From assembly GCA_000708835.1 (NCBI GenBank), contig DF237417.1:9357-73356 (forward strand): a stretch of 64,000 nucleotides of DNA. The letters run 5' to 3'. Below the pieces are notes generated by a model. The model was not told the origin of the DNA. It ran no database searches and saw only the letters and a list, made by a program, of their open reading frames with translations. Numbering within the stretch: the stretch's first letter is position 1; every line of letters begins with the position of its first letter. A program made the translations under genes and the position numbers. Below, one piece after another: positions 12,140 to 25,600 of the stretch. Origin of the DNA: Klebsormidium nitens (taxonomy: Eukaryota; Streptophyta; Klebsormidiophyceae; Klebsormidiales; Klebsormidiaceae).

Positions 12140-15100
12140 ATGTCGATGTCAAAGAGCAGCAAGCTGCTGCACCACATAAATTACAGGATGCGGGTCACAT
12201 TGCAGGACGGGCGGCAGCTGGTGGGAAAGTTCATGGCGTTTGACAAGCACATGAACCTGGTGCTGGGGGATTGTGAAGAATTCAGAAAATTGCCTCAGAA
12301 GAAGGGCAAATCTGCAGAGGACAGGGAGGAGAGGAGGACGCTGGGGCTCTTGTTGCTTAGAGGAGAGGTAATTTTGCTGGCGCCTGATGGTTGCTGAATA
12401 CGAATCAGTACCTTACTTGATCTGCTTGTTGTACAAGTGGCGGCGATGAAGAAGTTGCATGTGTGCAGTGTTTGCATCAATTCTCCTTGTTTGGTGAATC
12501 TATTTCATCTCTTTGACCTACCTCGTGAGTTTGCCGGAATGCGGTACTGATTGCGCTGCTTTTCTGCTCAACCATTACCATCGGTGGTACTACAAATTGG
12601 TGCATTGTGATCGTGCAAAGCACCTTCTTTAAACTGGTGCCTCTAGGTCCAACATCCAACACACTGTAGCTTCTTAAGCAGTCGCTAGAATGTAGCGCCA
12701 ATCAGAAATGCAAGAGTAATGTGTCTGATTTTTTCAAAAGAAGTTGTTGGCAAGTCGGAAGATGGAGATTCTTGTCAAGTATGATGAATTGCTTGTTTTG
12801 ACACCTTTTGGCCACCTTGCTCGTTAATCTGATTGGTTTGTGAGTCTGTTACTCTGCACTCATGTCTTACAGAGTATTTTTACATTTACGTATCTCATGG
12901 TTCTAGGGAGGAGATGGGAGAAGCATTGCCTGTTGTTGCTGAGCGTCACAGTGTGAGCATCAATTTTCTGAGTTCTGCCAAAATGAGGCTATCCTGGTCG
13001 CCCGCAGCTCGTATTTGTGTGATTTAGAAAGACCATCTTCTCATTAGTTTTCTCAGCGCTCAAGTGTTGCTGTGCTCTGATGTGATCTGCAGGAAGTCGT
13101 GTCACTGACTGTAGAAGGCCCGCCGCCGCAAGAGGAGTCGCGAGCGAAGGCAATGGCCGCTTCCGGAGGTCCAGGAGTGGGTAGGGCGGCAGGTAAGCTC
13201 ACAGATTGGTGACCCATCTTTATGGTAAATAGAGTACTCTGCGACGCAGGTTCCTCCCAGTGAGCTTGAATGTCCCATTGCCTACATCATGCTGGCGTGG
13301 TCTATTTGCAGTTATCTTGGCCGCACTTGTTAACACTCCTTGGCACTCTTACTCTCGAGAGCCCTCTGGACTGAAATCGAAGTTGGCTGATCGCTTACAT
13401 TTTCGACAAGCACGATGGTATGCTTCCTTTTGCATGTGCATTTTCAGAGCAGGCTTGCCGTAGCCCTGAAGCAACCCCAATTCTCAAGCAAGAGCCACTC
13501 AACGCCACTTGCAAGGCTTCTATCTTTTTCAAAGCCTACTTTGGCTTCTCAGACCTCATTAAGCGCGCCCCTCTTACCCACGCCCCATTCTCGTCGCAGG
13601 CAGGGGTATTCCGACTGCCCCCCTGGGTCAAGCCGCGCCGGGTTTAGCGGGGCCAGTTCGTGGGGTGGGGGGCCCAGCGGCAGCAATGATGCAACCCCAG
13701 GGACGGGGGATTGCAGCAGCAGCAGCCCCAGTGTCATACGGAGCCCCCGGTCAGATGCCCCCCGGACAGAGGCCCCCAGGCACGATGCCGCCGCCGCCAG
13801 GGGTCGCTCCCGCCGCTGGTGTCTACCGTCCTCCGCCAGGTAAGCGAATTTGGTCCTTCGACAGTTTTGGTCCACTCCATGTTGCATTGCATCGGCTCAT
13901 GGAGAGAGAGTGGTGTTTTATAACATCGTAAAGGTGGAGGACATGGACCGTAGGTGAATGTTTAGCAACAAGGGAGAGCTGCGGTCAGCTTTGACACAGG
14001 TTTTTAGTTTTCATCCAGAGTGTACGAATAGGGTGGTCAAGGACAGCTGAAGAGTTGCCTTGGGGCTTTGGGTTGCTAAGGCTTGAAAATGCAAAGCGTT
14101 TTGAAGAGCGGCATGCTTGTGCACCAGCCCATGCTAGCCCGTTTGCCTGGCCGAATCTGGACTTGAGTCGTGTTTGCAACCATAGCACCAGGGACGTCAA
14201 GACGAAGTCCGCTGATGAAAGAAAGTAGCCGCATGTCTGGAGAGTCTGTCTTTTCGCCTCTTGAAAAGTGGACAGCATTGTGGTTCCCTCGTATGTTGAA
14301 TATGTCCTGAATATTACTACGACTTTTGAAGTCGCTGCTGTTTCAATGTTCGTTTTCCTGAGGGGTTTGAGGGACAGATTTTCTGGAGCACCTTAAGAGG
14401 AGCACATCAGATTTGCTGAGCAACTTAGACGTAGCGCAGTATGTGTTTCAAGGGCAGGGCTTCATATCATGCCCTGGCTTTGTAATTCTCAAAAAGGAAC
14501 CGAGTAGGATTTGCAGCAAGTATCTTTGTCACAACCACGATCTGGGTATATCATTGCCTCATCATTCAAAGCCTACTTTCATGTCTGCTCGGCTTGGATC
14601 AGGCACTTTTACACTTTCGGCGGCAGGTTCGCGAAGCCTCTTCTTTTTCAAGATTCAGTCGTCCTCTTTACTTACATAGTCTTGGTTCTAGATCTCCGGA
14701 TAAAGTCCCAAGAGTTTAAAGCCAGGCTTGACTTGAACTCAACTGGAGAACCATCCCAACAAAGTCTCCTTCCGGTTATCCAGGTGCTCCTCCTCCCGGC
14801 TATCGACCTCCCACAGGTGCTCCTCCCCCTGGCGCCCCCCCCGTTGGCTTCCGCCCCCCTCCTGGAGCCATGCCGCCAGGTACGATCAGAAAGATTGCAG
14901 CTCTGCCGTGGTTTTCCTTCTTGTATACCTGTTCAGCAGCGATTACGAACACCTATGTGCATCTCTCTCGACAATCGACTTGCCGAGAACCTGCTCCTGT
15001 GATCGATGGTGGGGCAGTTGCATCATTCTTCTGGTTAGATGGCCAGCAACCAGACGGTGATTGTGCCACATACAGAAATCTCGGTGACATTCCTTCTGGT

Positions 15101-15417
15101 GCGTGGACTACAGCCAGTTGTGCACTGATTTGCTTGTCCTCTATTGCGCCAGCCTTGTTTGCATCTTTCTTTATCCTTACTTGCTTTTGGCATTACTCAC
15201 CCAAGAAGGTGCTTTCCGTCTTGTCACAGGTGTTCGTCCCGGGGGCCCGCCCCAAGCCCCTCCCGGTGCTTTCCGACCCCCCCAGGGCCCCCCCGGGCAG
15301 AGGCCCCAGTTTGCCCCGCCCCCGGGGGCTCGTCCTGGTGGACCTCCGCCCCCCGGATACAGGCCACCGTACCCCGGCCCCCCTCCTCCGGGCTGGAGAC
15401 CGCCTCCCCAGCAATAG
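12140..15417 (+). CDS. SmB: Small nuclear ribonucleoprotein-associated protein SmB/B'
   Basis: Five coding exons: 12140-12367, 13093-13192, 13600-13839, 14784-14879 and 15230-15417, in phase, 283 residues. SmB is one of seven Sm proteins that form the ring around the U-rich site of U1, U2, U4 and U5 snRNAs in spliceosomes. The Sm fold covers about residues 7-90: the Sm1 half includes '[21 protein letters not shown]' (in part) and '[13 protein letters not shown]', and the Sm2 half '[19 protein letters not shown]' spans the exon 1/2 junction. A long tail follows, rich in Gly, Pro and Met, with repeated PPG.RPP-type blocks typical of SmB; exons 4 and 5 encode only these repeats. The ATG at 12140 fits the family start '[17 protein letters not shown]'. 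Introns 1-4 are 350-950 bp and hold no other gene. Confidence 0.96.
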
Positions 15418-16697
15418 TTTGGTCATTTGCTGGGTCAGGTAGTTGTCAGCGCGTACAGGGTGGAGCTATAGTCGAAGGGGCCTGCTTAGGAAGGTGACAA
15501 AGGCGTTTCACGAGGTTGTGTGCAGAAGAAGCGTGCACGAGATCATGAAGTGTCAACTGCAATGCGAAAATGATGATTACAGCTGCCGTTGCTCACTGTC
15601 GAACCAGTGCTGTGTCATGCATGACCGTATGCTCACTAAAGATTGCCTTTTGCATTTAGACCAAAAATAGTGCATGTAATTCTTACAGTACCCAAGCTGA
15701 AGCTACATGCCTGAGGGACCGGGGACACCTTGTGCATGAAGCAGACCGGGCCAGATGCAAGCCATCATGGCTTGCCTAAACTTATCATGCAGGCCGGCCG
15801 GTGGCACGAAGTTTGGATCTTCATCTGTATCCATTGACCATGTGTGCCGCCACGCTGTTGTAGTACGCCATGGACATAAATTCCGATTGCGACTCACATG
15901 ACGGATCAATCAAGCACTTGAGCTAGTTCTCCTGTCTACTAACGTACCAATCCATTATCTGCGAACATTTCCGATGACCATGGAATATTGCTTGCAGTCA
16001 GTCCACGCGCGCTTCACTCTTAAGCTGCATGCATGATATACCTGAAACTGCAGATCATAAGGCCAGGACACTCGGAATGAGTTAAGCGCGTTGATCAGCA
16101 GCAAGAGTACACTTCGTGGTTAAGCACACGTTGCGCGAGCGCATGCACGTCCGAAGACGCTCGGTGCTCAGAGCGTACAAAAGCGACAATCTGTAGCTGC
16201 CAAGATCACTGTTTCAGGAAATAATTTGTCAGTGCTTCTTGTCTTTCTTAAGTGAGAAGCTTCGACCATCCTGACAGAGCAAGGCCAGGCCAGGTCGAGA
16301 GTAAAAATCTTGTGTCGACTTTCAATCGTCTCAGTGTCAATCTCATAACATCAGGATTCGTTGAAATGCGTCACTCTGTCTAGTGTTTTTGTTTGACGAC
16401 TCTGATCTTCAAGTTATTGCGTATCTTACACCATGCACGAGACAACCGCGTTCCGGCTTTCAGAGACTTCGACAGAGGACGGAAGACGACGAAGCTCTCG
16501 ACTTATAGCGCGCAGCAGCGCAAACTTAGAAAAATCTTCTTTGAAGCACGTTTTAGAGGCGCCTGTGGCTACTGCAAACGCGCGTTGGCGCTTCAGGAGA
16601 GCAGCTGTGGTATGATCAGCGAATCCTTCGGCGATTTTTTTCTGCTGAAGAGATCATAACCCAGGCTTTGCTAATCGCGTGACAGCCATCTCGCAAC
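15418..16697. other. Intergenic region SmB / F-box
   Basis: About 1.3 kb. The first few hundred bases should be the SmB 3' UTR, and the end should hold the promoter of the F-box gene. CATGCA/TGCATG motifs occur several times between 15670 and 16150. An open frame at 16393-16659 lacks protein character and I do not call it. No other feature was seen. Confidence 0.4.
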
Positions 16698-18305
16698 ATG
16701 AACACTGAAGAAACCGCGACAGGAGCAGCTGCAGACGGGGTTGCTCAGTTTACGAAGCTCCCACCCGAGCTTCTTGTGAGGATTCTGTGCCAGGACGCGC
16801 TTGAGATTACTGACCTCCTGATGTTTGGAGCAACGAGCAAGGACTTGCATGGTTTCATCGATGGATCTGCGGAGCTCTGGCGCACCCTCTATGTAAGGGA
16901 CTTTACGAAGCTTCATCCTGAGGAGAAGAACATGGATGCAAAGCTGATCAAGAAGCGGTACAGGCAGAAGTGAGTCCTTCCAAACGCTCCATGCACTAAG
17001 CTTCCTCAGGTTCATCTTTGAATGAAAACAGACTGATTGGTCGTGATTGAATTTTGTTCCGTGTCTCTTCGAAGTTCCGCTCGATCTTTTTGAATGCAAC
17101 CATCTCTTTTCCTGCTCAGACAGACAGCCTTTCCTGTTCTGCCTTGAGATGCCGTTTAGCGGGCATGAACATTATCATCTTGAAGGATGGTGAATCACAT
17201 GCCAAAGTAGATCGTTCGTGGAAAAGGTCACTGCTAGAATCTGCTTGAGATACCTTCCGTTTGTGACATTGCAGACGTAGCAGACTCTGCTCCGTGCGAG
17301 GGCACGCAGTCCGTTTTCCGGCGTCCTGGCTGTGACTTCTCGAACTAATCTGCAGAGTTACGTAGAATATCTTTAGCTCTTTTGAAACATCTGCCTACTG
17401 TACACTGTGGCAGTCAAATCTTGCAGAATCGCTTCTGAAAGATTCTTGCAGTACATACTCAAATTGAGGACTTGTCACCAGACAGATTTTCGAAGTTGAG
17501 CTTCTGAACTTTGCTCCTCCAGACGTTCTCTTTCAGGTCAAGAAGCTTTAGCTAGCGCTTTCTTTTTAACGCTTTTGGATTCCGATACTTGATGAGTATT
17601 GTCGCTTGTCTCTCACCTCTACTGGATTACTATCATCCAGGTCTTGAAAGTCTTGTATAGGCTGCGTCTTGACGTTTCGCTCAGGCCAGAGCAGCATGGT
17701 AGAAAAGTTGCAGAGGAACTTAATCCTACGGGGACTGAAGTTTTCCACGAATTGGAGCCTTGTAAAGCTGACTGAAATGCTACAGACGATATGAGATCCG
17801 TTGGCAAGTCTGCTTGCAAAGAACAACACAGCTTTGGCAGGTCATATAAAATTATTCTTTCTTCAGTCAATCCTGTTTCGAGGCAGGGCCCCTTGCTTTC
17901 GCAAAAGTGTCTGTCCGGGAAGGTGGTGAGGAAAACGGAGAATCATGAGAAGCCATCCGCCTGGATTTCAGGACTATTCAAGAAGAACACGTCTGCTTCT
18001 CTCTGAAAGATCTCACCGAATAGTCGTAACAAGGGAAGATTGCTCGAAAAAACATCCAGGCTTACTCCCCCGACTCAAAGCACGCACGAAGTTGCTCTGA
18101 TCCATTCTCCGTTCAAATCAGAGTTGTATCTCCGTTTTTCAGGCACGTCCGACTGGCACGTAAGGGGAAGGCCGTCAAGTGGTCACGCGAAACCATCATC
18201 GAGACTGGAGAGCTCATGGGGGACTTCGTGTCGCACGCTCGAAAGCGTTGGTGGCTGCGCCGCACCTTGGCAACCTGTGCCTCGTCTTTGGGGTTTCGAG
18301 AATAG
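16698..18305 (+). CDS. Short F-box domain protein
   Basis: Two coding exons, 16698-16969 and 18143-18305, joined in phase (AA|G) to give 144 residues. An F-box lies at about residues 17-60: 'FTKLPPELLVRILCQDALEI', then 'LLMFGATSKDLHGFID', then 'AELWRTLYVRDF', which fits the L-P-x-E-L/L...I, V/C-K-x-W pattern of this SKP1-binding module. F-box proteins are substrate adaptors of SCF ubiquitin ligases. No WD, kelch or LRR domain follows; the tail is a basic helical stretch with 'KRWWLRRTLA'. The substrate is unknown. The intron is long (1173 bp) and I cannot exclude a missed internal exon. The acceptor before 18143 has a good pyrimidine tract. The minus-strand TMN1 gene converges on it. Confidence 0.78.
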
Positions 18306-19655
18306 CCGTTGGTGATTATGGGTTCCTTCCCTCGATAAGCATACCAATGGGAATGTATCTGATGATGGACTGGCTGTACGAGTCGCTAGTCAGCTTTGGG
18401 GACGTGAGAGGCTGAGGAGCAGACGGTCGATCTGGAAGACGTTCGGTTGAGTTCTATCAGGTTTAGGAGGAATCCAAATCAGGCAGGAATTGATCGACCT
18501 TTTCGCCGTTCAAAGCAATTCACGTAAGAGTTTAGGGTCTGGACGCTGTATCGTTGAAGCAATTGCGTTTGGTGCGATATCTGGTTGCAAATGGCACCGA
18601 GAGCATCATGGCCTGAACGAACGCTGCCTGGCTACAGATAGCACAACACATATAATCACATTGAACGAAACTTGTTGCTATGATGCCACCTTGCTGTCAC
18701 ATGTGCCGCCGGGGCAGCTCCGCGCATTTGCTATAATCCGTCATTTTCATGAAAGAGCTGTAGCTGTCGGAAAGCTGGTACTTTGCTTCATTGAAGCGTT
18801 GTCTTTATAATGCATCAATGAGCACGGCAGGTCGTAATCACATGCATGGTGACATCACGATGATGCGCTGCTGACGTAGAAGTGAGCGAATGATCCTTCT
18901 GGCATTGATATGATGCCTCATGTTTGGAGACAACCGTAAGTTCGTTGGCCCATACATCTCATATGTGTAAACTTGATTTCAGCTGACTGTTTAAATGAAT
19001 TGTTATAGCCATGTAGAGTCGCTGGCAATCATCATTGTACCCCGGAAAGGAGAACGCCACATGATGTGCAGCTAGGCCGCCGTTAGGCATAGTAAACTGA
19101 TCCGGTCGCGCACTTGCAATTGAGATGCCGGCCCAGCCAATCAATCGGGTGTCACATACAGTGTGCATCATGCATCAATGGCACTTCGCTAGCTACGATG
19201 CAACCATGCGCGGTAGCAGCACGGCAAAGCGTATTATTGAGAGCGGTCCCTGTAGCTTTGGGGATCGAGTGCCATGGGCTGCTATCATCATGCGAAACCG
19301 GCTGAGATAGTAGATTCTCAGAAATCTTCCTGTGGAGTGAACAATCCAGTGCGAGGTGGATTGAGCAGTGATTGCGGCATACAGCCGTTCCTTTGAAATG
19401 CAAAACGCTCCAGTCTCGTCAAACCGTGAGGCAATCATCCAATTGCGAAGTGCAAGACCGGGCAGCAGTTGAACTTGCAACAGTTCTGGCCGGTGAGGTC
19501 CATGATTGGCGTCAACCCAGCCGGCATTTATCCCTGAATGTCGCTCTGTTAATAAGGAACTTGACCTCTGTCTGACCGACTTACAGTTGGGAAAGGACAA
19601 TGAAAGGGCTGGACCACCGCTCACAACGTCGAGAAAACCGAGCCTACACACATCC
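18306..19655. other. Intergenic region, F-box and TMN1 3' ends
   Basis: About 1.35 kb between two convergent genes, so both 3' UTRs should lie here. Open frames are short and not protein-like. CATGCATGG and GATGATG-type motifs occur around 18840-18870. No repeat, RNA gene or mobile element was recognised. Confidence 0.4.
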
Positions 19656-22600
19656 CTAATCACACTTAATGTTGCGGTAGATACGCCGCACAAAGGTTGA
19701 TGATCCCAAGTAGCCGATTGCACCTGCAATGTTGGCATATGCATGTCAGCTTTCAATCAATGCTATCGTCAAGCTCTGAGCAAGCTGCTCACTCTCCTTT
19801 TGTGGAAACCCTTGGCGCAGAATTGCTGGATCAGTGGCAGCTTATGACCTCCAGGCAGCGTTGTGCCCCTCATACCAGATGCCAAAAGAAAGAAAAGCCT
19901 GACCCATGAAATGAAACAGGGAAAAAGAGGCGCCTGTTGCCACCTGGAGCGATGCGTGCAAGATCCAATTTCTCCTCAAAGCGTGGGTGAAACGAGGTGG
20001 GAAAGAGTGCGTATCTAGCGTATCCAGCAAGAAAGCGCTTCCGCAATCTCCAAGCAGCCATACTTGGGAAAAATCGAACCGCCGGCGCACTCACCACACA
20101 TGATCCCCAGGCCGAGGCAGAACATGAGCGTGTACCCAAAGTAGAAGCTCGTTTGGAAGAAGCCCGACATCTTGGTCTTCATGAAGTAGTAGTATATACT
20201 GTAGAGGTACACGTACGTCGCGGTCGACGCCGCGCTGAAGAAGGACGTCCACTGCCAGTGGTAGTTCTCGGCGTTGAGCAGGAAGTACGTGCCGACGATG
20301 GTCACGCACACGGTCACGATCACCAGGATGATGAACACCAGCAGCATGAAGCCGTACACGTAGTACACCTGGGGGGCGGACGAACGTGACGTGAGCAGGG
20401 CGTTGGCGGAAGGATGACGGCAGAGGGACGGTGTGAGCGAAGGTCTTACGTATGATCGATGGTGCAGTAGCAGTGACCCTTATAATCATCATCAGCCGAA
20501 ACTGAGCGGAGGGCAGGTGAGATGGGTAGGGGGGCAGGGAGTCAGTAGAACGATGATGTCAGCATGCATGCAGCAAAAAGAGCCACACATGCATGCCTTG
20601 CCAATGACCAGGATGATGAGCCCCCAGAACCGTACATGTGGCACACTAGAACGCAAAGCGGGGGATGAGATCGGTGACGGGTCAGCGATTACGACCAGAG
20701 CGGGACAGCGGCTTACAAACAACTGGCCAAAGTCATATTGACAGCCCGTCTGTTGGGACGACGAGCCTAGAGCAAAATTTGTGGCAGCACGAGTTTGGCA
20801 CTTTTCACCAAATGTGCAGAAGGGCAGCAAACAAACGGACAGCTGGCAAGGTCAGGGTGAAGAGAGGCGGTAACTGGTACACAAGCGCTGCGGAAGTGCA
20901 GTAGCGAAAGCGTCTAAACGCCCACCTTATAGTTCCAGAAGGACGTGAAGATGAAGTACATCTCGATGAAGATGCTCCCGAACGGCAGCAGGCCGCCCAT
21001 GATCGCCACGACCGTCGGCGTGAGGTACCACTTCTTCTGGGGGATGGGCCGCGGGATGGTTTTCACTCGGCACGGGTTGTCCGGGACGCCGCTCCAGTTG
21101 CGGCCCACAACGGTGCCCGCCAAGCACAGCGGGAACGAGATGAACGCCCAGATGAGGAAGACAACGACCTGAATTACAAGGAAGCAAACGCTTCGGTTGA
21201 TATCCAGCAGATTTCAAGGTGAGATAGTCTTCTAGGAATCCTTTCTGGGCCTTCACACCGATCAAGGGGCACCTACAAAAGCAAGACGACCGCCCAGGTG
21301 AGATAGTTACTGCCCGGGTTTAGAGGGTGCAGTAGCTCAGAAACATATGGTCATAGTCTGAAAGATGCTGTCAAATTAGAATCGTAACCGTCAACTGAAG
21401 CATGCTTCAAGAACTAAATCACTCAAAGCTGGACTTCGAAATGGATGCTCAGGTGAGAAGCACAGCCACATGCAAAAGCAAGGTACGAGGGTTGACATAA
21501 CTTTTTGAAAGTCAGAACCTGTCAACCGTGCAGCAAGCAATGAGACTTCCGAAGGCTTGAATCACGATCCGTTGTATTAGACCCCACGATTAGGGAGATG
21601 TGATACGAGGGCCTGTCGGAGACAAAGACTTGAGCCTTAGCTCTGCACTTGCGTCCGAATCATCCCCGTTGAGTTCCAACCACTGCAGTTTTGAAGTAGC
21701 ACCATCAACAAGGAAGGGTTCATGTAAATAAGAGAAAGGCCTTGCACATGCGCGGGGAAGAAGACAGTAACCTTACGAATCCACCCAGAAACCCTGGATG
21801 GACTGCAATATCGCATCCCCGAGCGGCCCCCCGACTCAGATCACTACAGCTCTCAAACCGCACTTGATACGTCCAAGCCAGACCGGAGATCCATAAGGCT
21901 CAATATTCTGCAGCCAAGCGGGAGAAACTCCAAGCACCAGAAAGCAGCCCTTACCATCGTCCCGAATGGGATGGCCGCCAGCGAGTGGTAGAAGATAGCC
22001 ACCGTGTTGAGGATGAAGCCGATCCCGAAGGACGCGAATGGGAAGAGCGAGGCCGTCAGAAGCATCGACTTGATCCAGTGCTTTCCGTCGCTCCGCGAGT
22101 AGAAGCCCCCGCTGACGTATCCCGCCACGAACGACGTCAGCGCGTAGCAGATGATGAACGCGGTGACGATCGTGCCTCGCCTGCAGGGTGCGGGAGAATG
22201 AGGTGATGAAAGATTTTTCTTCTTGCCTTTTTGGGTCTACTCTTGGTGTTAGAGACATTCAAATGAATGGCGTTTGCACAAGCGTTTTGTAGCTCCGAAC
22301 ATTCGGAAGTGGCTCCCCGAAGTATATAATCTAACAGGGCTTTGCATCTCATCGTGGAATCGGAACTTTCGGTGGACGATCTGGCCAGGTGTGTCCGGAA
22401 TCAAGCAAATCCAAAGCTGAGCAACTCCACATATTCAGCAGAAAGATGGTTCTGAATGACGACCAAGCAACGGTAAATGGCAAAGCAATACGACAACAAG
22501 CCCACAGCACACACATCACGTCAGCAATGCCTCAAGGAGAGAAAGCGGACCTTGAATCAGATTGAAACGTGCGACTCAAGGGGGTCCCGTTGAGTTAAAA

Positions 22601-25600
22601 GAACGCTCACCCGACATAGAGCATGCCAATGATGGCAATGATGATGACCGACAGGATGAGCAGGGCGAGCTGCGCTCCCGTCCCCACGAGGGCGGCCAGC
22701 AGCACCAGGTTCCGGGGCGCGCGGAACACGTCACCATGGACCAACTTCCAGCCAGACTCCTCGCTCACGTCGCGCTCCTGGAGAGGAGACGATCCGAAGC
22801 CTTTGAAGGCGGAACGCAGAGATTTGAAATGGCTGGGGGCCAGCACAGAACCGTATCGCTGCCGTCCATCTTCCGCATCCAATGATCGAACGCTCCAGCT
22901 TCTTGTTCTTAAGCGGTTTTGCCGGGTTTGAACCGAACCAGCTTCTAAACCCCGTCCTGATGCGATAGGGCCGCCCGAGGCCCAACAGTGCAGAATGGGA
23001 TTGTTATGTGAAGATCGGACGGCTGCGACACAATTGGCTATCTTGAACTTCTACGATCCGCATGTTTACTAACAAGGAGCCAAGAAAGACAGGGGGCGCT
23101 TTTACAGACGTGTAGGTCCAGCGCGTTGACGAAGATCAACAAAAGCGGACCGGAAGAAAGATCCCCAGCGTAAAGAGACGGAACGTGTGGACTGGGGACA
23201 GTTGACAAGGAATCTATGCAAAGCCGTTGCTTTGTGCGACGCAGATGTAGAAAACGTTGACACTGCAGGAAAAGTCTCTAGAGTGCCTTCTTGACACTCT
23301 GTTGAACAGGTGATTAGCAGGTGACAGTAGGCTGAACGTTCGTGGATTAGAACGTGACATGCACCATGTCTGTACCACAAAGAGGCCCATTCGACCTCTT
23401 CAGATTCTGCTTCCATGTTGACCCATGTTTATTTATGACACTTGTTGATGTAATGGCAGGTCGCCAAGCATCTGTTGGACTCGTCCTGGCCCGTTAAGGA
23501 GCGCGTCAAGAAATTGCTCCCTCCAGCGACCAATCAGCTTAAAATCCACTCTAGCGGTCGCTGTAAACAGAACGTGCTGCGACAATACGGCGATAATCGG
23601 TCAGATTCAAACGTGCGTCCTCAACAAGCCACTGCCCTATAAAGGAGTGTCCATATCCTCCAAAAGTTGTCCCACTCACCAGCGTCTCCAGGTCATCCTC
23701 CTCGCGCGCATACTTTGCATAGTCGTTGCGCAGCGTGCGCATCAGGATCATTGACACCAGGCCCGTCAGGAAGATGACCATCATGAACGAGTTGAAGATG
23801 GAGAACCAGTGAATCTGCACACAGGGAAAGCATGACCGCACTAAGCACAAGAAACTTTGTTCCATCCGTCGAAGATTTACAATGAGTGTGCACGCTATCA
23901 GAGAGGTAACCCGTTTGCACGACTGGTTTCCGGCACTGCTGGAATGAAATGCAACTTAGGGAGTATGTTGTAGAGCCCAATCCATTCCAGGAACAGACTT
24001 GTTTGAGGTGTTACTTCACAAGTATGACCTCCTGATGTGTGCAGCCGTCACAAGCGGCGCATCCCGAAGTTACCCCTCTGTCCCCTGCAGCGTCCTCCCC
24101 TTATCTTTCTAAAAGCATGTGTGGTGTATTGAACCAGTATTTAGCCCACTCGCATCACAGACCTCCTCGCCTGCCCCTCTTGTCACCCCAAATGGCACTC
24201 AAGTATTCATCGTATCAAGAACGCGCAGATGCCGACTTTTACAATATGCATGAACCCAGCCCTACGCATTCAGGAGCATGAAGCCTCAGACGCCATCCTT
24301 CCAAGGTTTTACTCGTGACTGCCAGTGTGCCTGTCCAAGATCTCAATTCAGCAACTGACTATAGCCACAAGAACTCCTACAGTGACTTCACAACACACTT
24401 CTTTTGTAAACCAGCAAAGTGCAGGACGTCTCACCTGGTGTTCAAAGAAACATCTCAATCCAGCAGGTGCCTATAACCGCAAGCACTCCTGTGATACTTT
24501 CACAATGGCTTCCTTCTTTGTAACCAACAAGTTGCACGACACCTCACCTGGTGTTCAAAGAAGTTGTAGTCAAGGTAGCGCTCAAAGCGCTTGGCGAAGG
24601 GGATGGTGGACGCCTCCCACTTGACCGAGTATGTGAACTCCAGGGACGTCCCAGGCACCAGCGGCTTCGGCACATCGGACGTCAAGTTCACTTGGATAAT
24701 CTGCGTTAAATGCAGGGGGATCGCTCACTTGATCGCTCAAATTTTTTCAACATTGTAGACGTTTGTTTTCACTGTGTCCATCGGTGCTTCGAGTATGGAT
24801 CTTCACAATGGTCGGTGGGCATTTGGCAGCTTGCAAAGGATGGACTTGCAGAATTCTGGGTGTAATATCTTCGAATGTTTGCTTTTCCCGCCTAAGTACT
24901 GGCAGCTTGGCCACCCCTTTTCTAACAACCAGCTTTCGAGTTACGCGCCTTTTGAGGTGCTCGGACCTTCCCACAACTTGCTAAGAGGCAGCGTCGAAGG
25001 CAGAGGGTATCAGCTGCAGTGTTTGAGTGAATTCAACAAGGGGCTGTCAGCATTATAGTAACCATCTCATGACAAGATATGGATAATTGCCGAGAAACCC
25101 TGTTGGGGCCTAAGGCGTAATTACTTGCCTATTGTTTCCACCCCCTTCTAGAGGCACACAGTGGTGCTTTCAGGAATCCCTCAGAGTAGCATGATGGAAC
25201 TGACCTGCTCGTTGTTGTAATTGATGTCAAAGCTCTTGTGCGTGTAGATCAGAACCTGGTCCTCCTGCTTCGCCTCGCCTTCCGCTTGCTTCTCCCCAGG
25301 AATTGACTCGCCAACGAATCCTGGCATGCCACGTCAACCTCGTTAACATTGTCAATAATGCTCCTATGAATAGCAGGGGTCCAAAACCAGCTCAAATTTT
25401 AGATATAAAAGCGCTGCACGCAAGTCTGCTTGTGCTTGAGGCGACAATACTTTAACCTATGCAGCGGCGTGAAGTCAGACCGCTGACTGCCAACTTGATG
25501 TGACACTTGATATCAGCATATGTTCCATATCATGTAACCTTTCCACTCTCTTGCTCTCAGACTCCACATGTGCTTGCACACTTACCCCAAATCGGGAGGT

